Assembly (NCBI RefSeq): GCF_051020765.1
Contig: NW_027469193.1
Span: 186,001-250,000, forward strand
Origin: Lasioglossum baleicum
Lineage: Eukaryota > Arthropoda > Insecta > Hymenoptera > Halictidae
Direction: 5' to 3'
DNA length: 64,000 nt
Under the pieces are notes generated by a model, which worked only from the letters and a program-made list of their open reading frames with translations, was not told the origin of the DNA and did not search any database. Every line of letters begins with the position of its first letter. The stretch's first letter is position 1. Positions 43,084-58,187 of the stretch are shown in pieces. Both the position numbers and the translations under genes were made by a program.

Positions 43084-44490
43084 TGCAAAAGTCATAACGC
43101 ATAACGCATAACGCATAACGCATAACGCATAACGCATAACGCATAACGCATAACGCATAACGCATAACGCATAACGCATAACGCATAACGCATAACGCAT
43201 AACGCATAACGCATAACGCATAACGCATAACGCATAACGCATAACGCATAACGCATAACGCATAACGCATAACGCATAACGCATAACGCATAACGCATAA
43301 CGCATAACGCATAACGCATAACGCATAACGCATAACGCATAACGCATAACGCATAACGCATAACGCATAACGCATAACGCATAACGCATAACGCACAACG
43401 CATAACGCACAACGCACAACGCATAACGCACAACGCCTAACGCCTAACGCACAACGCACAACGCACAACGCACAACGCACAACGCACAACGCACAACGCA
43501 CAACGCACAACGCATAACGCACAACGCCTAACGCCTAACGCACAACGCACAACGCACAACGCACAACGCACAACGCACAACGCACAACGCACAACGCACA
43601 ACGCACAACGCACAACGCACAACGCACAACGCATAACGCACAACGCATAACGCATAACGCATAACGCATAACGCATAACGCATAACGCATAACGCATAAC
43701 GCATAACGCATAACGCATAACGCATAACGCATAAGGCATAACGCATAACGCATAACGCATAACGCATAACGCATAACGCATAACGCATAACGCATAACGC
43801 ATAACGCATAACGCATAACGCATAATGCAAAAGTCATAACGCATAACGCATAACGCATAACGCATAACGCATAACGCATAACGCATAACGCATAACGCAT
43901 AACGCATAACGCATAACGCATAACGCATAACGCATAACGCATAACGCATAACGCATAACACATAACGCATAACGCATAACGCATAACGCATAACGCATAA
44001 CGCATAACGCATAACGCATAACGCATAACGCATAACGCATAACGCATAACGCATAACGCATAACGCATAACGCATAACGCATAACGCATAACGCATAACG
44101 CATAACGCATAACGCATAACGCATAACGCATAACGCATAACGCATAACGCATAACGCATAACGCATAACGCATAACGCATAACGCATAACGCATAACGCA
44201 TAACGCATAATGCAAAAGTCATAACGCATAACGCATAACGCATAACGCATAACGCATAACGCATAACGCATAACGCATAACGCATAACGCATAACGCATA
44301 ACGCATAACGCATAACGCATAACGCATAACGCATAACGCATAACGCATAACGCATAACGCATAACGCATAACGCATAACGCATAACGCATAACGCATAAC
44401 GCATAACGCATAACGCATAACGCATAACGCATAACGCATAACGCATAACGCATAACGCATAACGCATAACGCATAACGCATAACGCATAA
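43084..44490 (+). repeat. Consensus stretch with paired type C cassettes
   Basis: About 43 consensus units follow the marker pair at 43084. Then two type C cassettes lie only 91 bp apart (AACGCCT pairs at 43432 and 43523) with 9 and 13 AACGCAC units, the shortest runs but for the 12-unit pair. AAGGCAT lies near 43735, a marker pair near 43826, AACACAT near 43958 and another marker pair near 44211. The right part resembles the 41.8-42.9 kb region. There is no gene. Confidence 0.8.
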
Positions 44491-46044
44491 TGCAAAAGTC
44501 ATAACGCATAACGCTTAACGCATAACGCATAACGCATAACGCATAACGCATAACGCATAACGCATAACGCATAACGCATAACGCATAACGCATAACGCAT
44601 AACGCATAACGCATAACGCATAACGCATAACGCATAACGCATAACGCATAACGCATAACGCATAACGCATAACGCATAACGCATAACGCATAACGCATAA
44701 CGCATAACGCATAACGCATAACGCATAACGCATAACGCATAACGCATAACGCATAACGCATAACGCATAATGCAAAAGTCATAACGCATAACGCATAACG
44801 CATAACGCATAACGCATAACGCATAACGCATAACGCATAACGCATAACGCATAACGCATAACGCATAACGCATAACGCATAACGCATAACGCATAACGCA
44901 TAACGCATAACGCATAACGCATAACGCATAACGCATAACGCATAACGCATAACGCATAACGCATAACGCATAACGCATAACGCATAACGCATAACGCATA
45001 ACGCATAACGCATAACGCATAACGCATAACGCATAACGCATAACGCATAACGCATAACGCATAACGCATAGCCCATAACGCATAACACGTAGCGCATATC
45101 GCATAATGCATAACGCATAACGCATAACGCATCACCCATAACGCATAACGCATAACGCATAACGCATAACGCATAACGCATAACGCATAACGCATAACGC
45201 ATAACGCATAACGCATAACGCATAACGCATAACGCATAACGCATAACGCATAACGCATAACGCATAACGCATAACGCATAACGCATAACGCATAACGCAC
45301 AACGCACAACGCACAACGAACAACGTACAACGCACAACGCACAACGCATAACGCATAACGCATAACGCATAATGCATAACGCGTAACGCATAACGCATAA
45401 CGCATAACGCATAACGCATAACGCATAACGCATAACGCATAACGCATAACGCATAACGCATAACGCATAACGCATAACGCATAATGCAAAAGTCATAACG
45501 CATAACGCATAACGCATAACGCATAACGCATAACGCATAACGCATAACGCATAACGCATAACGCATAACGCATAACGCACAACGCACAACGCACAACGCA
45601 CAACGCACAACGCATAACGCATAACGCATAACGCATAACGCACAACGCATAATGCATAACGCATAACGCATAACGCATAACGCATAACGCATAACGCATA
45701 ACGCATAACGCATAACGCATAATGCAAAAGTCATAACGCATAACGCTTAACGCATAACGCATAACGCACAACGTATAACGCACAACGCATAACGCACAAC
45801 GCATAACGCAAAAGTCATAACGCATACCGCATAACGCATAACGCATAACGCATAACGCATAACGCATAACGCATAACGCATAACGCATAACGCATAACGC
45901 ATAACGCATAACGCATAACGCATAACGCATAACGCATAACGCATAACGCATAACGCATAACGCATAACGCATAACGCATAACGCATAACGCATAACGCAT
46001 AACGCATAACGCATAACGCATAACGCATAACGCATAACGCATAA
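44491..46044 (+). repeat. Dispersed copy of the 14.8-16.0 kb segment, joined to a 28.8-kb-type segment
   Basis: Marker pairs at 44491 and 44771 are 280 bp apart, exactly as at 14767 and 15047. A type 1 cassette follows at 45070, an AACGAAC/AACGTAC patch near 45317, and marker pairs at 45485 and 45723. Offsets to the 14.8-16.0 kb segment are 29724, 29731, 29724 and 29703 bp, and 29724 equals 4246 heptamers plus the two octamer bases between. The part after 45723 instead matches the AACGCAA-AAGTCAT-ACCGCAT group seen at 27003 and 28893 (here at 45805). The segment is a mosaic. Confidence 0.82.
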
Positions 46045-47435
46045 TGCAAAAGTCATAACGCATAACGCTTAACGCTTAACGCATAACGCATAACGCATAA
46101 CGCATAACGCATAACGCATAACGCATAACGCATAACGCATAACGCATAACGCATAACGCATAACGCATAACGCATAACGCATAACGCATAACGCATAACG
46201 CATAACGCATAACGCATAACGCATAACGCATAACGCATAACGCATAACGCATAACGCATAACGCATAACGCATAACGCATAACGCATAACGCATAATGCA
46301 AAAGTCATAACGCTTAACGCATAACGCATAACGCATAACGCATAACGCATAACGCATAACGCATAACGCATAACGCATAACGCATAACGCATAACGAACA
46401 ACGCACAACGCACAACGCACAACGCACAACGCATAACGCATAACGCATAACGCATAACGCATAACGCATAACGCATAACGCATAACGCATAACGCATAAC
46501 GCATAACGCATAACGCATAACGCATAACGCATAACGCATAACGCATAACGCATAACGCATAACGCACAACGCATAACGCATAACGCATAACGCATAACGC
46601 ATAACGCATAACGCATAACGCATAACGCATAACGCATAACGCATAACGCATAACGCATAACGCATAACGCATAACGCATAACGCATAACGCATAACGCAT
46701 AACGCATAACGCATAACGCATAACGCATAACGCATAACGCATAACGCATAACGCATAACGCATAACGCATAACGCATAACGCATAACGCATAACGCATAA
46801 CGCAAAACGCATAACGCATAACGCATAACGCATAACGCATAACGCATAACGCATAACGCATAACGCATAACGCATAACGCATAACGCATAACGCATAACG
46901 CATAACGCATAACGCATAACGCATAACGCATAACGCATAACCCATAACGCATAACGCATAACGCATAACGCATAACGCATAACGCATAACGCATAACGCA
47001 TAACGCATAACGCATAACGCATAACGCATAACGCATAACGCATAACGCATAACGCATAACGCATAACGCATAACGCATAACGCATAACGCACAACGCATA
47101 ACGCATAACGCATAACGCACAACGCATAACGCATAACGCATAACGCATAACGCATAACGCATAACGCATAACGCATAACGCATAACGCATAACGCATAAC
47201 GCATAACGCATAACGCATAACGCATAACGCATAACGCATAACGCATAACGCATAACGCATAACGCATAACGCATAACGCATAACGCATAACGCATAACGC
47301 ATAACGCATAACGCATAACGCATAACGCATAACGCATAACGCATAACGCATAACGCATAACGCATAACGCACAACGCATAACGCACAACGCATAACGCAT
47401 AACGCATAACGCATAACGCATAACGCATAACGCAT
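46045..47435 (+). repeat. Transition stretch, mostly consensus
   Basis: Marker pairs at 46045 and near 46297 are the last in a long series; the next is only near 49172. An AACGAAC unit with four AACGCAC units lies near 46395. Otherwise there are isolated AACGCAC, AACGCAA (near 46800) and AACCCAT (near 46938) units in AACGCAT. There is no gene and no unique sequence. Confidence 0.82.
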
Positions 47436-47497
47436 AACGTATAAACCATAAGGCATAACGCTTAGCCCATAACGCATAACGCAAACGCTTAGCCCAT
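47436..47497 (+). repeat. Cassette type 4 with a hexamer unit (15 copies)
   Basis: AACGTAT at offset 0, AAACCAT at +7, AAGGCAT at +14, AACGCTT at +21, AGCCCAT at +28, a six-base unit AACGCA at +42, then AACGCTT and AGCCCAT again. The hexamer lowers the repeat phase by one. Hexamers begin at 47478, 50767, 51137, 51500, 52052, 53143, 55249, 55598, 56129, 57290, 58976, 60683, 61389, 62116 and 62892. In 12 copies AACGTAT lies exactly 42 bp before the hexamer. The copies at 51500 and 55598 have AACGCAT then AAAGCAT there instead, and 62116 keeps only AAGGCAT. Unit starts fall from 4 mod 7 to 3 mod 7 through fifteen single steps, which I verified at every copy. Confidence 0.93.
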
Positions 47498-50400
47498 AAC
47501 GCATAACGCATAACGCATAACGCATAACGCATAACGCATAACGCATAACGCATAACGCATAACGCATAACGCATAACGCATAACGCATAACGCATAACGC
47601 ATAACGCATAACGCATAACGCATAACGCATAACGCATAACGCATAACGCATAACGCATAACGCATAACGCATAACGCATAACGCATAACGCATAACGCAT
47701 AACGCATAACGCATAACCCATAACGCATAACGCATAACGCATAACGCTTAACGCAAAACGCATAACGCATAACGCATAACGCATAACGTATAAACCATAA
47801 CGCATAACGCATAACGCATAACGCATAACGCATAACGCATAACGCATAACGCATAACGCATAACGCATAACGCATAACGCATAACGCATAACGCATAACG
47901 CATAACGCATAACGCATAACGCATAACGCATAACGCATAACGCATAACGCATAACGCATAACGCATAACGCATAACGCATAACGCATAACGCATAACGCA
48001 TAACGCATAACGCATAACGCATAACGCATAACGCATAACGCATAACATATAACGCATAACGCATAACGCATAACGCATAACGCATAACGCATAACGCATA
48101 ACGCACAACGCATAACGCATAACGCATAACGCACAACGCATAACGCATAACGCATAACGCATAACGCATAACGCATAACGCATAACGCATAACGCATAAC
48201 GCATAACGCATAACGCATAACGCATAACGCATAACGCATAACGCATAACGCATAACGCATAACGCATAACGCATAACGCATAACGCATAACGCATAACGC
48301 ATAACGCATAACGCATAACGCATAACGCATAACGCATAACGCATAACGCATAACGCATAACGCATAACGCATAACGCATAACATATAACGCATAACGCAT
48401 AACGCATAACGCATAACGCATAACGCATAACGCATAACGCATAACGCATAACGCATAACGCATAACGCATAACGCATAACGCATAACGCATAACGCATAA
48501 CGCATAACGCATAACGCATAACGCATAACGCATAACGCATAACGCATAACGCATAACGCATAACGCATAACGCATAACGCATAACGCATAACGCATAACG
48601 CATAACATATAACGCATAACGCATAACGCATAACGCATAACGCATAACGCATAACGCATAACGCATAACGCACAACGCATAACGCATAACGCATAACGCA
48701 CAACGCATAACGCATAACGCATAACGCATAACGCATAACGCATAACGCATAACGCATAACGCATAACGCATAACGCATAACGCATAACGCATAACGCATA
48801 ACGCATAACGCATAACGCATAACGCATAACGCATAACGCATAACGCATAACGCATAACGCATAACGCATAACGCATAACGCATAACGCATAACGCATAAC
48901 GCATAACGCATAACGCATAACGCATAACGCATAACGCATAACGCATAACGCATAACGCATAACGCAAAACGCATAACGCATAACGCATAACGCATAACGC
49001 ATAACGCATAACGCATAACGCATAACGCATAACGCATAACGCATAACGCATAACGCATAACGCATAACGTATAACGCATAACGCATAACGCATAACGCAT
49101 AACGCATAACGTATAAACCATAAGGCATAACGCATAGCCCATAACGCATAACGCATAACGCATAACGCATAATGCAAAAGTCATAACGCATAACGCATAA
49201 CGCATAACGCATAACGCATAACGCATAACGCATAACGCATAACGCATAACGCATAACGCATAACGCATAACGCATAACGCATAACGCATAACGCATAACG
49301 CATAACGCATAACGCATAACGCATAACGCATAACGCATAACGCATAACGCATAACGCATAACGCATAACGCATAACGCATAACGCATAACGCATAACGCA
49401 TAACGCATAACGCATAACGCATAACGCATAACGCATAACGCATAACGCATAACGCATAACGCATAACGCATAACGCATAACGCATAACGCATAACGCATA
49501 ACGCATAACGCATAACGCATAACGCATAACGCATAACGCATGACGCATAACGCATAACGCATAACGCATAACGCATAACGCATAACGCATAACGCATAAC
49601 GCATAACGCTTAGCCCATAACGCATAACGCATAACGCATAACGCATAACGCATAACGCATAACGCATAACGCATAACGCATAACGCATAACGCATAACGC
49701 ATAACGCATAACGCATAACGCATAACGCATAACGCATAACGCATAACGCATAACGCATAACGCATAACGCATAACGCATAACGCATAACGCATAACGCAT
49801 AACGCATAACGCATAACGCATAACGCATAACGCATAACGCATAACGCATAACGCATAACGCATAACGCATAACGCATAACGCATAACGCATAATGCATAA
49901 CGCATAACGCATAACGCATAACGCTTAGCCCATAACGCATAACGCATAACGCATAACGCATAACGCATAACGCATAACGCATAACGCATAACGCATAACG
50001 CATAACGCATAACGCATAACGCATAACGCATAACGCATAACGCATAACGCATAACGCATAACGCATAACGCATAACGCATAACGCATAACGCATAACGCA
50101 TAACGCATAACGCATAACGCATAACGCATAACGCATAACGCATAACGCATAACGCATAACGCATAACGCATAACGCATAACGCATAACGCATAACGCATA
50201 ACGCATAACGCATAACGCATAACGCATAACGCATAACGCATAACGCAAAACGCATAACGCATAACGCATAACGCATAACGCATAACGCATAACGCATAAC
50301 GCATAACGCATAACGCATAACGCATAACGCATAACGCATAACGCATAACGCATAACGCATAACGCATAACGCATAACGCATAACGCATAACGCATAACGC

Positions 50401-51094
50401 ACAACGCATAACGCATAACGCATAACGCATAACGCACAACGCATAACGCATAACGCATAACGCATAACGCATAACGCATAACGCATAACGCATAACGCAT
50501 AACGCATAACGCATAACGCATAACGCATAACGCATAACGCATAACGCATAACGCATAACGCATAACGCATAACGCATAACGCATAACGCATAACGCATAA
50601 CGCATAACGCATAACGCATAACGCATAACGCATAACGCATAACGCATAACGCACAGCGCATAACGCACAACGCATAACGCATAACGCATAACGCATAACG
50701 CATAACGCATAACGCATAACGCATAACGTATAAACCATAAGGCATAACGCTTAGCCCATAACGCATAACGCAAACGCTTAGCCCATAACGCATAACGCAT
50801 AACGCATAACGCATAACGCATAACGCATAACGCATAACGCATAACGCATAACGCATAACGCATAACGCATAACGCATAACGCATAACGCATAACGCATAA
50901 CGCATAACGCATAACGCATAACGCATAACGCATAACGCATAACGCATAACGCATAACGCATAACGCATAACGCATAACGCATAACGCATAACGCACAGCG
51001 CATAACGCACAACGCATAACGCATAACGCATAACGCATAACGCATAACGCATAACGCATAACGCATAACGCATAACGCATAACGCATAACGCAT
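47498..51094 (+). repeat. Type 4 domain, left part
   Basis: Long consensus stretches hold isolated variants: AACATAT near 48045, 48384 and 48605, single AACGCAC units near 48100, 48668 and 50400, and an AACGTAT-AAACCAT-AAGGCAT group without the hexamer near 49108. A marker pair lies near 49172 and AACGCTT-AGCCCAT pairs near 49608 and 49922. AACGCAC followed by AGCGCAT near 50650 recurs near 50995. One hexamer cassette ends the first third (50767). There is no gene. Confidence 0.82.
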
Positions 51095-54000
51095 AACGTA
51101 TAAACCATAAGGCATAACGCTTAGCCCATAACGCATAACGCAAACGCTTAGCCCATAACGCATAACGCATAACGCATAACGCATAACGCATAACGCATAA
51201 CGCATAACGCATAACGCATAACGCATAACGTATAACGCATAACGCATAACGCATAACGCATAACGCATAACGCATAACGCATAACGCATAACGCATAACG
51301 CATAACGCATAACGCATAACGCATAACGCATAACGCATAACGCATAACGCATAACGCAAAACGCATAACGCATAACGCATAACGCATAACGCATAACGCA
51401 TAACGCATAACGCATAACGCATAACGCATAACGCAAAACGCATAACGCATAACGCATAACGCATAACGCATAAAGCATAACGCTTAGCCCATAACGCATA
51501 ACGCAAACGCTTAGCCCATAACGCATAACGCATAACGCATAACGCATAACGCATAACGCATAACGCATAACGCATAACCCATAACGCATAACGCATAACG
51601 CATAACGCATAACGCATAACGCATAACGCATAACGCATAACGCATAACGCATAACGCATAACGCATAACGCATAACGCATAACGCATAACGCATAACGCA
51701 TAACGCATAACGCATAACGCATAACGCATAACGCATAACGCATAACGCATAACGCAAAACGCATAACGCATAACGCATAACGCATAACGCATAACGCATA
51801 ACGCATAACGCATAACGCATAACGCATAACGCATAACGCATAACGCATAACGCATAACGCATAACGCATAACGCATAACGCATAACGCATAACGCATAAC
51901 GCATAACGCATAACGCACAACGCATAACGCATAACGCATAACGCATAACGCACAACGCATAACGCATAACGCATAACGCATAACGCATAACGCATAACGC
52001 ATAACGCATAACGTATAAACCATAAGGCATAACGCTTAGCCCATAACGCATAACGCAAACGCTTAGCCCATAACGCATAACGCATAACGCATAACGCATA
52101 ACGCATAACGCATAACGCATAACGCATAACGCATAACGCATAACGCATAACGCATAACGCATAACGCATAACGCATAACGCATAACGCATAACGCATAAC
52201 GCATAACGCATAACGCATAACGCATAACGCATAACGCATAACGCATAACCCATAACGCATAACGCATAACGCATAACGCTTAACGCAAAACGCATAACGC
52301 ATAACGCATAACGTATAAACCATAACGCATAACGCATAACGCATAACGCATAACGCATAACGCATAACGCATAACGCATAACGCATAACGCATAACGCAT
52401 AACGCATAACGCATAACGCATAACGCATAACGCATAACGCATAACGCATAACGCATAACGCATAACGCATAACGCATAACGCATAACGCATAACGCATAA
52501 CGCATAACGCATAACGCATAACGCATAACGCATAACGCATAACGCATAACGCATAACGCATAACGCATAACGCATAACGCATAACGCATAACGCATAACG
52601 CATAACGCATAACGCATAACGCATAACGCATAACGCATAACGCATAACGCATAACGCATAACGCATAACGCATAACGCATAACGCATAACGCATAACGCA
52701 TAACGCATAACGCACAACGCATAACGCATAACGCACAACGCACAACGCATAACGCATAACGCACAACGCATAACGCATAACGCATAACGCATAACGCATA
52801 ACGCATAACGCATAACGCATAACGCATAACGCATAACGCATAACGCATAACGCATAACGCATAACGCATAACGCATAACGCATAACGCATAACGCATAAC
52901 GCGTAACGCATAACGCATAACGCATAACGCATAACGCATAACGCATAACGCATAACGCATAACGCATAACGCATAACGCATAACGCATAACGCATAACGC
53001 ATAACGCATAACGCATAACGCACAACGCATAACGCACAACGCATAACGCATAACGCATAACGCATAACGCATAACGCATAACGCATAACGCATAACGCAT
53101 AACGTATAAACCATAAGGCATAACGCTTAGCCCATAACGCATAACGCAAACGCTTAGCCCATAACGCATAACGCATAACGCATAACGCATAACGCATAAC
53201 GCATAACGCATAACGCATAACGCATAACGCATAACGCATAACGCATAACGCATAACGCATAACGCATAACGCATAACGCATAACGCATAACGCATAACGC
53301 ATAACGCATAACGCATAACGCATAACGCATAACGCATAACGCATAACGCATAACGCATAACGCATAACGCATAACGCATAACGCATAACCCATAACGCAT
53401 AACGCATAACGCATAACGCTTAACGCAAAACGCATAACGCATAACGCATAACGTATAAACCATAACGCATAACGCATAACGCATAACGCATAACGCATAA
53501 CGCATAACGCATAACGCATAACGCATAACGCATAACGCATAACGCATAACGCATAACGCATAACGCATAACGCATAACGCATAACGCATAACGCATAACG
53601 CATAACGCATAACGCATAACGCATAACGCATAACGCATAACGCATAACGCATAACGCATAACGCATAACGCATAACGCATAACGCATAACGCATAACGCA
53701 TAACGCATAACGCATAACGCAAAACGCATAACGCATAACGCATAACGCATAACCCATAACGCATAACGCATAACGCATAACGCATAACGCATAACGCATA
53801 ACGCATAACGCATAACGCATAACGCATAACGCATAACGCATAACGCATAACGCATAACGCATAACGCATAACGCATAACGCATAACGCATAACGCATAAC
53901 ACATAACGCTTAACGCATAACGCATAACGCATAACGCATAACGCATAACGCATAACGCATAACGCATAACCCATAACGCATAACGCATAACGCACAACGC

Positions 54001-55048
54001 ATAATGCAAAAGTCATAACGCATAACGCATAACGCATAACGCATAACCCGTTACGCATAACGCTTAACGCGTAACGCATAACGCATAACGCATAACGCAT
54101 AACGCATAACGCATAACGCATAACGCATAACGCATAACGCATAACGCATAACGCATAACGCATAACGCATAACGCATAACGCATAACGCATAACGCATAA
54201 CGCATAACGCATAACGCATAACGCATAACGCATAACGCATAACGCATAACGCATAACGCATAACGCATAACGCATAACGCATAACGCATAACGCATAACG
54301 CATAACGCATAACGCATAACGCATAACGCATAACGCATAACGCATAACGCATAACGCAAAACGCATAACGCATAACGCATAACGCATAACGCATAACGCA
54401 TAACGCATAACGCATAACGCATAACGCATAACGCATAACGCATAACGCATAACGCATAACGCATAACGCATAACGCATAACGCATAACGCATAACGCATA
54501 ACGCATAACGCATAACGCATAACGCATAACGCATAACGCATAACGCATAACGCATAACCCATAACGCATAACGCATAACGCATAACGCTTAACGCAAAAC
54601 GCATAACGCATAACGCATAACGTATAAACCATAACGCATAACGCATAACGCATAACGCATAACGCATAACGCATAACGCATAACGCATAACGCATAACGC
54701 ATAACGCATAACGCATAACGCAAAACGCATAACGCATAACGCATAACGCATAACCCATAACGCATAACGCATAACGCATAACGCATAACGCATAACGCAT
54801 AACGCATAACGCATAACGCATAACGCATAACGCATAACGCATAACGCATAACGCATAACGCATAACGCATAACGCATAACGCATAACGCATAACGCATAA
54901 CACATAACGCTTAACGCATAACGCATAACGCATAACGCATAACGCATAACGCATAACGCATAACGCATAACCCATAACGCATAACGCATAACGCACAACG
55001 CATAATGCAAAAGTCATAACGCATAACGCATAACGCATAACGCATAAC
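51095..55048 (+). repeat. 4.1-kb repeat in the type 4 domain, copy 1
   Basis: Hexamers at 51137, 51500, 52052 and 53143, then AACACAT-AACGCTT near 53900, a marker pair near 54004 and the rare AACCCGT-TACGCAT pair at 54047. A shorter local repeat (about 1 kb) brings AACACAT near 54901, a marker pair near 55007 and a second AACCCGT at 55048. Counterparts lie 4077 to 4147 bp to the right. All differences reduce to whole heptamers once the hexamers in between are counted. Confidence 0.83.
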
Positions 55049-55206
55049 CCGTTACGCATAACGCTTAACGCGTAACGCATAACGCATAACGCATAACGCA
55101 TAACGCATAACGCATAACGCATAACGCATAACGCATAACGCATAACGCATAACGCATAACGCATAACGCATAACGCATAACGCATAACGCATAACGCATA
55201 ACGCAT

Positions 55207-58187
55207 AACGTATAAACCATAAGGCATAACGCTTAGCCCATAACGCATAACGCAAACGCTTAGCCCATAACGCATAACGCATAACGCATAACGCATAACG
55301 CATAACGCATAACGCATAACGCATAACGCATAACGCATAACGTATAACGCATAACGCATAACGCATAACGCATAACGCATAACGCATAACGCATAACGCA
55401 TAACGCATAACGCATAACGCATAACGCATAACGCATAACGCATAACGCATAACGCATAACGCATAACGCAAAACGCATAACGCATAACGCATAACGCATA
55501 ACGCATAACGCATAACGCATAACGCATAACGCAAAACGCATAACGCATAACGCATAACGCATAACGCATAAAGCATAACGCTTAGCCCATAACGCATAAC
55601 GCAAACGCTTAGCCCATAACGCATAACGCATAACGCATAACGCATAACGCATAACGCATAACGCATAACGCATAACCCATAACGCATAACGCATAACGCA
55701 TAACGCATAACGCATAACGCATAACGCATAACGCATAACGCATAACGCATAACGCATAACGCATAACGCATAACGCATAACGCATAACGCATAACGCATA
55801 ACGCATAACGCATAACGCATAACGCATAACGCATAACGCATAACGCATAACGCATAACGCAAAACGCATAACGCATAACGCATAACGCATAACGCATAAC
55901 GCATAACGCATAACGCATAACGCATAACGCATAACGCATAACGCATAACGCATAACGCATAACGCATAACGCATAACGCATAACGCATAACGCATAACGC
56001 ATAACGCATAACGCATAACGCATAACGCACAACGCATAACGCATAACGCATAACGCATAACGCATAACGCATAACGCATAACGCATAACGTATAAACCAT
56101 AAGGCATAACGCTTAGCCCATAACGCATAACGCAAACGCTTAGCCCATAACGCATAACGCATAACGCATAACGCATAACGCATAACGCATAACGCATAAC
56201 GCATAACGCATAACGCATAACGCATAACGCATAACGCATAACGCATAACGCATAACGCATAACGCATAACGCATAACGCATAACGCATAACGCATAACGC
56301 ATAACGCATAACGCATAACGCATAACGCATAACGCATAACGCATAACGCATAACGCATAACCCATAACGCATAACGCATAACGCATAACGCTTAACGCAA
56401 AACGCATAACGCATAACGCATAACGTATAAACCATAACGCATAACGCATAACGCATAACGCATAACGCATAACGCATAACGCATAACGCATAACGCATAA
56501 CGCATAACGCATAACGCATAACGCATAACGCATAACGCATAACGCATAACGCATAACGCATAACGCATAACGCATAACGCATAACGCATAACGCATAACG
56601 CATAACGCATAACGCATAACGCATAACGCATAACGCATAACGCATAACGCATAACGCATAACGCATAACGCATAACGCATAACGCATAACGCATAACGCA
56701 TAACGCATAACGCATAACGCATAACGCATAACGCATAACGCATAACGCATAACGCATAACGCATAACGCATAACGCATAACGCATAACGCATAACGCATA
56801 ACGCATAACGCATAACGCATAACGCATAACGCATAACGCATAACGCATAACGCATAACGCACAACGCATAACGCATAACGCACAACGCACAACGCATAAC
56901 GCATAACGCACAACGCATAACGCATAACGCATAACGCATAACGCATAACGCATAACGCATAACGCATAACGCATAACGCATAACGCATAACGCATAACGC
57001 ATAACGCATAACGCATAACGCATAACGCATAACGCATAACGCATAACGCGTAACGCATAACGCATAACGCATAACGCATAACGCATAACGCATAACGCAT
57101 AACGCATAACGCATAACGCATAACGCATAACGCATAACGCATAACGCATAACGCATAACGCATAACGCACAACGCATAACGCACAACGCATAACGCATAA
57201 CGCATAACGCATAACGCATAACGCATAACGCATAACGCATAACGCATAACGTATAAACCATAAGGCATAACGCTTAGCCCATAACGCATAACGCAAACGC
57301 TTAGCCCATAACGCATAACGCATAACGCATAACGCATAACGCATAACGCATAACGCATAACGCATAACGCATAACGCATAACGCATAACGCATAACGCAT
57401 AACGCATAACGCATAACGCATAACGCATAACGCATAACGCATAACGCATAACGCATAACGCATAACGCATAACGCATAACGCATAACGCATAACGCATAA
57501 CGCATAACGCATAACGCATAACGCATAACGCATAACCCATAACGCATAACGCATAACGCATAACGCTTAACGCAAAACGCATAACGCATAACGCATAACG
57601 TATAAACCATAACGCATAACGCATAACGCATAACGCATAACGCATAACGCATAACGCATAACGCATAACGCATAACGCATAACGCATAACGCATAACGCA
57701 TAACGCATAACGCATAACGCATAACGCATAACGCATAACGCATAACGCATAACGCATAACGCATAACGCATAACGCATAACGCATAACGCATAACGCATA
57801 ACGCATAACGCATAACGCATAACGCATAACGCATAACGCATAACGCATAACGCATAACGCAAAACGCATAACGCATAACGCATAACGCATAACCCATAAC
57901 GCATAACGCATAACGCATAACGCATAACGCATAACGCATAACGCATAACGCATAACGCATAACGCATAACGCATAACGCATAACGCATAACGCATAACGC
58001 ATAACGCATAACGCATAACGCATAACGCATAACGCATAACACATAACGCTTAACGCATAACGCATAACGCATAACGCATAACGCATAACGCATAACGCAT
58101 AACGCATAACCCATAACGCATAACGCATAACGCACAACGCATAATGCAAAAGTCATAACGCATAACGCATAACGCATAACGCATAAC
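55207..58187 (+). repeat. 4.1-kb repeat in the type 4 domain, copy 2
   Basis: Hexamers at 55249, 55598, 56129 and 57290 match 51137, 51500, 52052 and 53143. The one AAAGCAT-type cassette (55598) sits in the same second position as in copy 1. AACACAT near 58040, a marker pair near 58144 and AACCCGT at 58187 follow. The roughly 1-kb local repeat at the end of copy 1 is not seen in this copy. Confidence 0.83.
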
